Assembly: GCF_025371035.1 (NCBI RefSeq)
Contig: NZ_JANZXB010000001.1
Coordinates: forward strand, 1-64,000
DNA from: Sphingomonas sp. LC-1
GTDB taxonomy: Bacteria; Pseudomonadota; Alphaproteobacteria; Sphingomonadales; Sphingomonadaceae
Length of the DNA stretch: 64,000 bases
Direction: 5' to 3'
Below, piece by piece: positions 55,970 to 64,000 of this stretch (position 1 is the stretch's first letter; each line of letters opens with the position of its first letter). Made by a program: the position numbers and the translations under genes. The notes beneath the pieces were generated by a model that saw only the letters and a list, made by a program, of their open reading frames with translations, searched no databases and was not told the DNA's origin.

Positions 55970-58225
55970 ATGAACGGTCAGGATCGACGGATATCGCGGC
56001 GTGCATTGCTAGCAGGAGCTGGTGCGGCACTGGCATGGTCGGCTAGTCCGGCACGGGCTCTGCTCGCCATCGTCGGCGAACGCCCACTTCCTGCGGCGGT
56101 CGAGGCGCTGATCTCCCGAATGACGCTCGTCGAGAAGGCCGGGCAACTCAATCTCCTCGCAGCCGCCTGGGCCGGGGGCGCGGCGATTTCGCTCAACCCG
56201 GCGGGCGCGGCGTCGAGCTTCGATGCGCAGTTGCGCATGGTCCGTCGGGGCGAGCTGACCGGCGTGTTCAACGGCAATGGCGCGGAGATGGCGCGGCGAA
56301 TGCAGACCGAGGCGGTGCGCCGTTCGCGGCTTAAAATTCCGCTGCTATTTGCCGCCGACGTCATCCACGGCCTGCGCACCGTCTTCCCGGTGCCGCTTGC
56401 CGAAGCGGCGAGCTTTGATCCCGATCTGGCGCGTCGGACCGCTCGTGCCGCAGCGGTCGAGGCGTCGGCCTCGGGGATCGACTGGACCTTTGCGCCGATG
56501 GTCGACATCGCCCGCGATGCGCGCTGGGGCCGAGGCGTCGAGGGATCGGGGGAGGATGTGCTGCTCGGTCGGTTGATGGCCGCAGCGCGCGTCGAGGGTT
56601 TTCAGGGCAGCGGCCTTGCCGCGCCGGATGCCGTTGCGGCCTGTGCCAAGCATTTCGTCGCCTATGGCGCGGGCGAGTCCGGGCTTGATTACAACAGCGT
56701 CGACGTATCGGAACGTACGCTGCGCGACGTCTATTTCCCGCCCTTCCAGGCGGCCTTCGCGGCGGGTGCGCCGACCGTGATGGCATCGTTCAACGATCTG
56801 TCGGGGGTGCCCGCGACGGCGAACCCGTGGCTACTCGACACGATCCTGCGCAAGGAGTGGGGCTTTGGTGGGCTGGTCGTCTCCGATTATACGGGTGACG
56901 AGGAACTGATCGCACATGGCTTCGCCAAGGATGGCCGTGATGCCGCGCGCCTTGCCTTCCTCGCGGGCGTCGACATGTCGATGCAAAGCGGGCTGTATCT
57001 CCAACACCTCCCCGATCTGGTCGAGAAAGGCGAGGTGCCAATGGCACGGCTCGACCAGGCGGTGCGTCGCGTGCTTGCGCTCAAGGTCGCGCTCGGGCTG
57101 TTCGACGATCCCTTCCGCCGCATCGATCCGGCGCGCGAGAAAGCCCGGCTGCGCACCCCCGAGACGCTGGCGCTTGCGCGCGAGGCGGGCGGGCGCAGCA
57201 TCGTCATGCTTCGCAACGAAGGCGACGTGCTCCCCCTGCCCCGCTCGGGAAAGAAGATCGCGCTGATCGGGCCGTTCGCGGGCGGCGGCCATGATCTGAT
57301 CGGGCCATGGAATGTCTATGGCACCGATCGCGAGGCGGTGGACCTCGTCACCGCGGTGCGTGAGACCGTTCCCGGCGCGACCATGGACGATGGCAGCGAT
57401 TTGGCGCGCGCGGTCGCCGCAGCGCGTGCCGCCGACATCGTCGTGCTGGCGATCGGCGAAACGCAGAACATGTCGGGCGAGGCGCAGTCGCGTACCGAGA
57501 TCGTCGTGCCCGCCGAGCAACAGGCACTGGCCGAGGCGATCGCCGCGACCGGGAAACCCTATGTCGTGCTGTTGCGCACCGGGCGGGCGCTCGCGCTGAC
57601 CGGTGCGGTGGCGAAGGCACCCGCCTTGTTGGTGACGTGGTTCCTGGGCTCGCAGGACGGCCCGGCCATCGCCGACATCCTGTTCGGCGCGGTTTCCCCC
57701 TCCGCGCGGCTGCCGGTATCCTTCCCCCGCGCCAGTGGGCAGGTGCCCTATTATTATGCGCATCGCAGCACCGGCCGCCCCAACCCGCCTGGAGCGCTAC
57801 AGCCCTATAAGGCGCACTTTCGCGACTATCCGAACAGTGCTTTGTTCGCGTTCGGTCACGGCCTGACCTACGGCAAGATGGACTATTCGGACCTTCGGCT
57901 GAGCACTGCCACGCTGGGCGACACGCCGCTGACGATCCGCGCGACCATCGCCAATACGGGCCGCATGACGGCGACGGAAGTCGTCCAGCTCTATGTCCAC
58001 GATGTCGTCGCCAGCGTGACCCAACCGGTGCGTGTGCTGAAAGCGTTCACCCGCGTCACCCTTGCCCCGGGGGCGCGGCAGGATGTGACCTTCACCCTCA
58101 CCCGCGCCGACCTGTCCTTTATCGGCCGCGACCTGACGCCGACGACCGAACCCGGCACTTTCTGCTTATGGGTCGCACCATCCGCCGAAGCCGAAGGGCT
58201 GGCGGGCACATTCACGCTGACGTGA
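55970..58225 (+). CDS. GH3 beta-glucosidase (BglX type)
   Basis: This 751-residue exported enzyme has an RR-containing signal (ISRRALLAGAG, cleavage near ARA). The GH3 N domain has KHFVAYG and catalytic nucleophile D306 in GLVVSDYTGD. The C domain and a fibronectin-III-like end are present (NTGRMTATEVVQLYVHD). It releases glucose from the ends of beta-gluco-oligosaccharides in the periplasm. Start 55970 follows GGGAG. An in-frame ATG at 55949 has no ribosome site. Divergent from lacI across the operators. Confidence 0.93.
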   Translation: MNGQDRRISRRALLAGAGAALAWSASPARALLAIVGERPLPAAVEALISRMTLVEKAGQLNLLAAAWAGGAAISLNPAGAASSFDAQLRMVRRGELTGVFNGNGAEMARRMQTEAVRRSRLKIPLLFAADVIHGLRTVFPVPLAEAASFDPDLARRTARAAAVEASASGIDWTFAPMVDIARDARWGRGVEGSGEDVLLGRLMAAARVEGFQGSGLAAPDAVAACAKHFVAYGAGESGLDYNSVDVSERTLRDVYFPPFQAAFAAGAPTVMASFNDLSGVPATANPWLLDTILRKEWGFGGLVVSDYTGDEELIAHGFAKDGRDAARLAFLAGVDMSMQSGLYLQHLPDLVEKGEVPMARLDQAVRRVLALKVALGLFDDPFRRIDPAREKARLRTPETLALAREAGGRSIVMLRNEGDVLPLPRSGKKIALIGPFAGGGHDLIGPWNVYGTDREAVDLVTAVRETVPGATMDDGSDLARAVAAARAADIVVLAIGETQNMSGEAQSRTEIVVPAEQQALAEAIAATGKPYVVLLRTGRALALTGAVAKAPALLVTWFLGSQDGPAIADILFGAVSPSARLPVSFPRASGQVPYYYAHRSTGRPNPPGALQPYKAHFRDYPNSALFAFGHGLTYGKMDYSDLRLSTATLGDTPLTIRATIANTGRMTATEVVQLYVHDVVASVTQPVRVLKAFTRVTLAPGARQDVTFTLTRADLSFIGRDLTPTTEPGTFCLWVAPSAEAEGLAGTFTLT

Positions 58226-58242
58226 ACTCCAGCGACGTCAGG

Positions 58243-59775
58243 TCAGAGGGCTGTGTTCGCCGGCTCCGTCCTGACGTCCGCCCGGACCGGCGCGGCACAA
58301 TAGTCCTTGATGAACGCCAGATGGTCCGGAATCTGCTGCAATTGCCGCGAAAGCTGTTGGTCGAGGCCGTAGAAGGAATCCTGCAAGGCGGGCGGACCGA
58401 TCATTCCCGGAATGCGGTGATGGGCCTTGGGAACAAGTCCCTGCCCCAGCATGACCGAAACCCACGAATCGATCTTGAACAGATCATCCTGCCCCTGCCA
58501 GGCCCCCGCGCTTTCGACGAACAGTGCAATGCGTTGCGCGAGCGCCTCGGGCACGTTCATCGTTGAACGGCGTTGCCAGAATGCCGAGTCCGTCCGCCCG
58601 GTCTGCGCGTAGTGCAGGATGATGAAGTCTCGGATATGCTCCCATTCGTGACGCGACTGGGCGTTGAACCGTGTCCGCAGCGCCGCGCTGTCCTGTCCCT
58701 GAAACGGAAAGCCTTGGATCAGGCGCATAACCGCGATCATGACCAGATGGATGCTGGTCGACTCCAGCGGCTCGATAAACCCGGCGGCAAGTCCAAGCGC
58801 CACGCAATTGCGGCTCCAGGCCTGCCGACGCATTCCGGCGCGGAATTGCAGAGCACGCGGCTCGAATAGCGGCGCGCCCTCTATCCCGGCGAGTAGCGTG
58901 GCGGTCGCCTCGTCCTCGCTCATGTCGGCCGAGGAATAGACCAGCCCGTTGCCCACCCGCGTCTGAAGCGGGATGCACCAGCGCCAGCCCGCCCGGTGCG
59001 CGATGGCGCGGGTATAGGGAACCGGCGCAGAGACGGCTTCGGTCTGAACCGCCAACGCGCGGTCGCAGGCCAGCCATTCGCTCCAGTCCTCGAAGCCCGT
59101 CTCCAGCGCACCCTCGACCAGCAGCGCACGAAAGCCGGTGCAATCGAGGAAGAGGTCCCCCTCCACACGGTCGCCCGATACCAGATGCAGCGCGGCGATG
59201 TCGCCGCCCTCGCCATGACGCTCGATGCTGGCGATACGGCCCTCGACCCGGCGCACCCCCGCCGGTTCGGCGACGCCGCGCAGGAAGCGGGCATAGGCCG
59301 TCGCGTCGAGATGATAGGCATAGGCCAGGGTCCCTGCCTCGTCCCGTCCAAACCGGCTCGCCTCCGCTGCCCGCGCCTCGAGCGAATAGTCGGTATACGC
59401 ACCGCCGAACCCGTGACGCTTGGCCTCCAACCAGAAATGCTGGAAATCGGCGATCGCCACCGACCGACCGACCGTTCCGAACGGATGGAAATAGCGCGCG
59501 CCGTCCGGTCCCCAATTCTCGAACGCGATGCCGAGCTTGAAGGTCGCCTGGGTCGCTTTCATGAATTCGGCTTCGTCGATGCCGAGAAAGGCATGGAAGC
59601 TGCGCGCCGTCGGGATGGTGGACTCGCCGACGCCGACCGTGCCGATCTCGTCCGATTCGACGAGCGTGACGTCGACCAGCGGTCCCAACTGCCGAACCAG
59701 CGCCGTTGCCGCGAGCCACCCGGCCGTCCCACCCCCGGCAATGACGACACGGGTCGGCGGATAGGGCACGCTCAT
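58243..59775 (-). CDS. Flavin-dependent tryptophan-halogenase family protein
   Basis: This 510-residue FAD enzyme of the PrnA-like family has the FAD site VIAGGGTAGW (10-20), proposed chloramine lysine K80 in TFKLGI (PrnA K79), motif GWRWCIP (W264/W266, the halogenase WxWxIP) and the substrate/halide loop GFIEPLESTSIH. All key residues are kept, so halogenase chemistry is plausible, but the real substrate need not be tryptophan. It overlaps the JmjC gene by four bases, in a receptor-SapC-JmjC-halogenase operon. Confidence 0.88.
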   Translation of the reverse strand: MSVPYPPTRVVIAGGGTAGWLAATALVRQLGPLVDVTLVESDEIGTVGVGESTIPTARSFHAFLGIDEAEFMKATQATFKLGIAFENWGPDGARYFHPFGTVGRSVAIADFQHFWLEAKRHGFGGAYTDYSLEARAAEASRFGRDEAGTLAYAYHLDATAYARFLRGVAEPAGVRRVEGRIASIERHGEGGDIAALHLVSGDRVEGDLFLDCTGFRALLVEGALETGFEDWSEWLACDRALAVQTEAVSAPVPYTRAIAHRAGWRWCIPLQTRVGNGLVYSSADMSEDEATATLLAGIEGAPLFEPRALQFRAGMRRQAWSRNCVALGLAAGFIEPLESTSIHLVMIAVMRLIQGFPFQGQDSAALRTRFNAQSRHEWEHIRDFIILHYAQTGRTDSAFWQRRSTMNVPEALAQRIALFVESAGAWQGQDDLFKIDSWVSVMLGQGLVPKAHHRIPGMIGPPALQDSFYGLDQQLSRQLQQIPDHLAFIKDYCAAPVRADVRTEPANTAL

Positions 59776-60809
59776 CGGTTCAGCCTTTGCAGGAGATAGG
59801 CACGAAGCCGCCGCGCCATGGCCTCGTCGAGCGGCGCGAGCGGGCCGTGCGACGCCGGCGGCAAATGGGCGGTGACCGCGTCGCTCTCGCCGAAGATATA
59901 ATGGTCGAAGATCGCCCGCCAGGCCTGTTTCTCCGCCGCCGGGCGGTCGCGCAGCGACAGCATGGCATGCATCACACTATCCATCGGCGTGTCGAGATAG
60001 TCCGGCGCGGCGTTCCACCAATAATTGACGAGGATGTTGAACGCTTCCAGCGCCTCGACATGGTGCCACCACAGCGCCGGATAGATCAGCAGGTCACCGG
60101 GCTCGAGGTCGGCCACCACGGCCTGGCCCATGGCATCGGCAAATCGGGGATAGCGGTCGAGATCGGGCCGGGCGAAGTCGACCATGCTGACCACCTGCCC
60201 GCCCGGCGTCGGGGCAAGCGGACCGGGATAGAGATTGCCGATCTGGTTGGGCGGAAACAGCGTGAAACGACGTCGACCAACGGCGCAGATCGCCGCATTG
60301 TTCGCCATGTCGTAATGCGCCGAGGCGATGGTCCGGTTGCCGATCCAGATACTGGCCAGTGGCGGGTGTCGGTCGAACAGCCCGTCGGAGAGAACCAGAT
60401 CATTCTCGACGCGAAAGCCCGGCAGATAGGCGTCGAGATCGGTCGAACCCATGTAGAGCGCGGGCATATCCTCCGACCCGTCGCCTCCATCCAGCAGCCG
60501 CGCCATGAAGTCGCGCAGGGACAGAGTCTGTGTCTGGAAATTCAGTCCCGTGACGCTTTCGTCATAGTGAAAACGTCCGCGTATCGCCGCGTCACCCACA
60601 TAGCCGGTCACCGGTCGCCCACGGTCGAAGCGCAGGAGATAGTCGGCTGCCGCACGGGAGGAAACCCGCCCTGCCTGGACCAGCGGCCAATGCGCCGCAT
60701 AGCCTCGCAGGATGACCGGTTCGTTGCCTTCGACGAGCGAAGCCAGGTCGGGCGCCCCCGTTTCCGCCAGTTCACGGGCATGACGCCCAGTGGGCAGCTG
60801 GTCAGCCAT
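59772..60809 (-). CDS. JmjC-type cupin-like protein
   Basis: This 345-residue soluble protein has the cupin_8/JmjC fold. The iron-site residues are H and D in SAHYDMANN and the distal H in YPALWWHHVEAL. The oxoglutarate side is likely near FTLFPPNQIGNLYPG. It could hydroxylate a protein or small molecule. The N-terminus has EPVILRGYAAHWP, usual in this family. It overlaps SapC by eight bases and the halogenase by four, so the three are translated together. Confidence 0.85.
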   Translation of the reverse strand: MADQLPTGRHARELAETGAPDLASLVEGNEPVILRGYAAHWPLVQAGRVSSRAAADYLLRFDRGRPVTGYVGDAAIRGRFHYDESVTGLNFQTQTLSLRDFMARLLDGGDGSEDMPALYMGSTDLDAYLPGFRVENDLVLSDGLFDRHPPLASIWIGNRTIASAHYDMANNAAICAVGRRRFTLFPPNQIGNLYPGPLAPTPGGQVVSMVDFARPDLDRYPRFADAMGQAVVADLEPGDLLIYPALWWHHVEALEAFNILVNYWWNAAPDYLDTPMDSVMHAMLSLRDRPAAEKQAWRAIFDHYIFGESDAVTAHLPPASHGPLAPLDEAMARRLRAYLLQRLNR

Positions 60810-61506
60810 GGGGGTCCAGGCTCAGCTTGCGGTCGATCAGATGGCGAAGATTGCCCAGCGAGGAGGCGATCCAGAATGCCGGTCGCAGATAGTCCCGCGC
60901 ATGGAGATCGCCCAGGGCCCCGGCCTCCAGTGCCGCCAGCCGCGCGGTGTCGATCGTCAGGCAATCCGGCACATTGTACCGCCGCCCCTCGTCCAGATCG
61001 AGTTGCAGGACGGCGGGCGTCAGTAGATCGAGCGCGGCCCAACTCTCGTACATGGCCTGCTCGGTCTGCACGCCTGCATAAATGCGTTGCAGCATGACCG
61101 AGACATGATCGAGCAGCGGCGCGTTGCCGCCATGCTCGCGAAACACGGGAATGCCTTCGGTGGACAGTCGCGGATGCTCGGGATCGATGAAGACCATGGG
61201 CTCCCCGGTCGGGTCGTGGCCGATCGAAAACGGCCCGCGCGAACGGGTTGCCGGAACGTAGCGGGCCTCCCAGCGATCGCCCTTCAGGAACAGGTTTTCG
61301 TCCGGGTCGAGGCCGAGGAGAACGGTAGCGTAAAGCGCTCCACCTTCGTCGCGCCGCAACACGATGGCGTATTCGCGCTGAAGCTCCTCGAACTCGGTTG
61401 GAAACACCCGCGTCTGGTTGATGGCATCGCCGAAGCGGGCGTGATGACCGATCGCGACACGAAGGTCGCGATGGTCGACATTGTTGAGCAGTACAGGTGC
61501 GGCCAT
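60802..61506 (-). CDS. SapC family protein
   Basis: This 234-residue soluble protein of the SapC family contains FPTEFEELQREYAIVLRRDE, GPFSIGH and a metal-free beta-rich core. SapC is repeatedly encoded beside TonB receptors and tryptophan-halogenase-like genes in Alphaproteobacteria and Xanthomonas, but its role is not settled. It begins 59 bp after the stop of a TonB receptor gene and overlaps the JmjC gene. Confidence 0.85.
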   Translation of the reverse strand: MAAPVLLNNVDHRDLRVAIGHHARFGDAINQTRVFPTEFEELQREYAIVLRRDEGGALYATVLLGLDPDENLFLKGDRWEARYVPATRSRGPFSIGHDPTGEPMVFIDPEHPRLSTEGIPVFREHGGNAPLLDHVSVMLQRIYAGVQTEQAMYESWAALDLLTPAVLQLDLDEGRRYNVPDCLTIDTARLAALEAGALGDLHARDYLRPAFWIASSLGNLRHLIDRKLSLDPHG

Positions 61507-61565
61507 GATCGCCCCATGTACCCGGAAGACCGCAGGGGGGACAGCGGCCTTCCGAGTTTCAGAAA

Positions 61566-64000
61566 TCAGAAGCGATAGCGTGCGCCGACCAGATAGCGGG
61601 CGGAACCTTCGGCAAGATACCAGGTGTTCATGCGATCGCGGCCATAGGTCTGGACACCCTCCTCGGTCAGGTTGATCGCCTCGAAGCCGAGCGCGAAGCG
61701 TGGCGTCAGGTCGAAGCTCATCGACACGTCGAACTGGCCATAGGGCGCGGTGAAGACCGGATTGCGATCGCCGCCGCGGTTAATATCGCTCAGGAACTTG
61801 TCGCGCCAATTGTATGACAGGCGGACCGAAATGCCGCTCTTGTCATAGATCAGCGTGGCATTGGCGGTGTCCGACAGGCCGACCAGCGCAAAGGTGTTCA
61901 CGCTGGGATCGGCCGCGATGTCGATGCCGATATTGCCGCGAACCAGCGTATAGCTGGCCGCGACGCCGAAGCCCGTCTCGCCCAGGAAATACTGCCCTGC
62001 CAGCTCGACGCCATAGATATGCGCGTCGCGGTTATTGATCGGCGTGTTCACCGCAAAGTTGAACAGCGGATCGCTGGCATTCGGACTGATGTCGACCTGG
62101 CTGAGGATCGAGTCGACGAAGCCCTGGTTCAGGGCACGGCTCTGCGTGTTGTAATTGGCCGCGAACTGCGCGTTCGCCGCCGCAACATTGCCGTTATTCT
62201 GCTGAAGCAGCGCGGTATAGGTGAACAGATTGACGTCGGTGATGTCGGCGCCGAACGTGTTGGTCAGTTGCTCGCGCGCTGTGCCCGACCGCGTGCCGGC
62301 CTGACCCGATGTGGCGTCGCGCAGGCCGAACAGGTTGCGGTTCACAACGGTGTTGCCGATGAAGTTGTGCACCCGCTTGTCGAAGAAGCCCGCCGACAGG
62401 AAGACGTCCTTGCGCGGATACCATTCGACCGACAGGTCGATATTGTCCGACGACAGCGGCAAGAGGCCGGTATTGTTGGACGAGCCCGTCGCGATGCCAC
62501 CGATCGCGGTCGGCCGCCCGGGCGCACCGACGCCGGTCGAGGCGAACAGGTTGCCGTAAGGGGCACGCGAGATCGTCTTGCTGTACGAGGCGCGGGCGAA
62601 CAGATTGTCCAGCACCTCGATCTTGGCGTCCACCGCTGGCAACCAGTTGCTATAGGATCCGCGCGCGGAGATCGCCTGCTGATCGGTGCTGTTCTGGACG
62701 ACGAAGTCGTTGTCCGCCGTCCACACGATCGCCAGCGGCACGGGTTGCAGCGACACCGCTCGCACCTTGGTATTCTCGTAACGCAGGCCGGCGACGATCT
62801 GCACGTTGCGGCCGAAAACTTGCCCGTTCCAGCTGCCCTGGAGGTATCCGGACCAGATATTCTCGCGCACCGAATTGTCGCTGTTCGCATCGATATTGTT
62901 GCGGTGATCGACGCCGTCGTTCGTCACGCCGGAATAATAGTCGAACAGCGTGTTGTAGAGCTTGGTCGCATCCTCCGTGCGGAAGGCGATTTGCGTGTTC
63001 GGATCGGCGTTCGGATTGTTATGCTCGAACTTGCAGGTGTTGCAGAACTGGAAGACCTGCCCCGGTGCCAGCCGCGCGATGTCGGGCGGCAGCGAGTTGC
63101 CCCAGTCGCCCAGCACCTGACGCGTGTTGAACTGGGTCTGGCGGGTGGTGGTGGTGCGGTAATCGGCGCCCGCGTCAAAGCGAATCTGGTCGGTGACTTC
63201 CCAGGCGGCATCGGCGCGCAGCTCGCGGATCCGCTGCGTCTGGTTCGAAGCGAATTGGCGCTGCACCGCGCTCGCCAGATCGCCGACGTCCAGTATACCG
63301 TTGTTGTTGCCCTTGATGAAGGACTGGCCGGTCGGGGTCGTGCTTTGCGTACCATCGTTGATCGTCAGCGTCTGCTGAGGGAAGCCCTTATCGGTCCAGC
63401 GCAGCGTATGCCCGGTGACGACCGGCGCGTTGATCGCGACGGTGGTCGAGGTTTGGCCATTGGGATTGTCGGGCAGGCTCTGCGCCTCGCCGATATGACC
63501 GTCGATCGACAGGGTGAAGCGGTCGCTCGGCTTCCATTCGATATTGCCGCCGACATCATACAGCCTGTTCTTCTGCGCGCGATAGGCCTGTTCGAAGGCC
63601 GCATCCTTCACGCCGTTGATCGTCTCGGCCAGGAATTGGGTGGTGGCAATGCCGTTGCTGGCATCGTCGAACGTCACCTCGCTGAACGGCCGGTTGAACC
63701 AGTTGGACTGGCTCGAGCGTCGCTCGGACTGGCGCAACTGGGCATAGAGACCATCGGCGGTGAAGGTCAGCGTGTCAGTCGGGCGGAATTGCAGGATCGC
63801 CTGGCCGTTGATCCGCTCGCGGCTGGCCTCGGAGAAGTGATAGCGGAAGTCGTTGGGCACCGAAACCAGCGGGTTGCCCGTCGGACGGTTGTTGATCTTG
63901 GTCGCGCCGTTCACGAAGCCGTTGGACGGGTTCAGGAAATCGTTGAGCGAGCGAATATTCCAATTGTCGGGCGCAACGCTCGCAAAGCTGAAATTGCGTT
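61566..64000 (-). CDS. TonB-dependent receptor (partial, N-terminus beyond window)
   Basis: This covers the last 811 codons of an outer-membrane receptor. The visible part is beta-barrel with alternating aromatic strands (YENTKVRAVSLQ, FARASYSKTISRAPYGNLF, SVEWYPRKDVFLSAGFF, FGVAASYTLVRGN) ending LVGARYRF. The pattern matches the sphingomonad/xanthomonad receptors that head SapC-JmjC-halogenase operons. The plug and signal are outside the window. Confidence 0.9.
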   Translation of the reverse strand, partial: RNFSFASVAPDNWNIRSLNDFLNPSNGFVNGATKINNRPTGNPLVSVPNDFRYHFSEASRERINGQAILQFRPTDTLTFTADGLYAQLRQSERRSSQSNWFNRPFSEVTFDDASNGIATTQFLAETINGVKDAAFEQAYRAQKNRLYDVGGNIEWKPSDRFTLSIDGHIGEAQSLPDNPNGQTSTTVAINAPVVTGHTLRWTDKGFPQQTLTINDGTQSTTPTGQSFIKGNNNGILDVGDLASAVQRQFASNQTQRIRELRADAAWEVTDQIRFDAGADYRTTTTRQTQFNTRQVLGDWGNSLPPDIARLAPGQVFQFCNTCKFEHNNPNADPNTQIAFRTEDATKLYNTLFDYYSGVTNDGVDHRNNIDANSDNSVRENIWSGYLQGSWNGQVFGRNVQIVAGLRYENTKVRAVSLQPVPLAIVWTADNDFVVQNSTDQQAISARGSYSNWLPAVDAKIEVLDNLFARASYSKTISRAPYGNLFASTGVGAPGRPTAIGGIATGSSNNTGLLPLSSDNIDLSVEWYPRKDVFLSAGFFDKRVHNFIGNTVVNRNLFGLRDATSGQAGTRSGTAREQLTNTFGADITDVNLFTYTALLQQNNGNVAAANAQFAANYNTQSRALNQGFVDSILSQVDISPNASDPLFNFAVNTPINNRDAHIYGVELAGQYFLGETGFGVAASYTLVRGNIGIDIAADPSVNTFALVGLSDTANATLIYDKSGISVRLSYNWRDKFLSDINRGGDRNPVFTAPYGQFDVSMSFDLTPRFALGFEAINLTEEGVQTYGRDRMNTWYLAEGSARYLVGARYRF

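Overview
The window looks like chromosomal DNA of a sphingomonad (Alphaproteobacteria, Sphingomonadales; Sphingomonas or a close relative). Base composition is strongly GC-rich, GTG starts and 1, 4 or 8-bp start/stop overlaps are common, and the gene content is typical of the group: four TonB-dependent receptors, a SapC/JmjC/flavin-halogenase cassette, DUF2794, DUF6607 and paired fasciclin proteins. No rRNA, CRISPR array or intact mobile element was seen. There is one tRNA (Gly, CCC).

Layout. 1-5450: phosphate operon pstS(end)-pstC-pstA-pstB-phoU-phoB, with an exact 440-bp tandem duplication across the pstS/pstC junction at the very edge of the window. 5.5-10.3 kb: a small secreted protein, DUF2794, serine acetyltransferase, a TauE/SafE permease, then ahpD-ahpC divergent from oxyR. 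10.3-14.6 kb: two fasciclin proteins, moaE-moaD-pgsA, an LplT-like MFS protein and a tiny membrane protein. 14.7-24.3 kb: an organic-acid uptake region with ActP/DUF485, a DctB/DctD-like two-component pair, DctA, an alginate-export-family porin and a KgtP-like MFS carrier. 24.3-32 kb: MTA phosphorylase and a TetR-controlled RND efflux operon (MFP-RND-NodT). 32-35.7 kb: a translationally coupled GH130-GH13-GT4 operon. 35.7-39.7 kb: tyrosine/homogentisate catabolism (MarR, hppD, hmgA, maiA, Rieske protein). 39.7-42.5 kb: an SGNH-type hydrolase, an RcnR-like sensor with a DmeF-like Co/Ni exporter, and an L,D-transpeptidase. 42.6-49.2 kb: two TonB receptors and DUF6607. 49.2-50 kb: a graveyard of mobile-element relics around tRNA-Gly. 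50-64 kb: a polysaccharide-utilisation island with GH144, an Oar-like TonB receptor, LacI, GH3, flavin halogenase, JmjC cupin, SapC and another TonB receptor.

How it works together. The right-hand island has an inferred logic of import by TonB receptors, depolymerisation by a GH144 lipoprotein and a GH3 beta-glucosidase, and control by a LacI repressor with a clear palindromic operator. GH144 suggests a beta-1,2-glucan-type substrate. The receptor-SapC-JmjC-halogenase cassette beside it is the best candidate for an undercharacterised system.

Quality caution. Two TonB receptor genes carry single-site disruptions (an in-frame TAG at 48107 and a one-base frameshift near 54304), and the window starts inside an exact duplication. 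These may be real decay, but they are also what uncorrected assembly or base-calling errors look like, and raw reads should decide.
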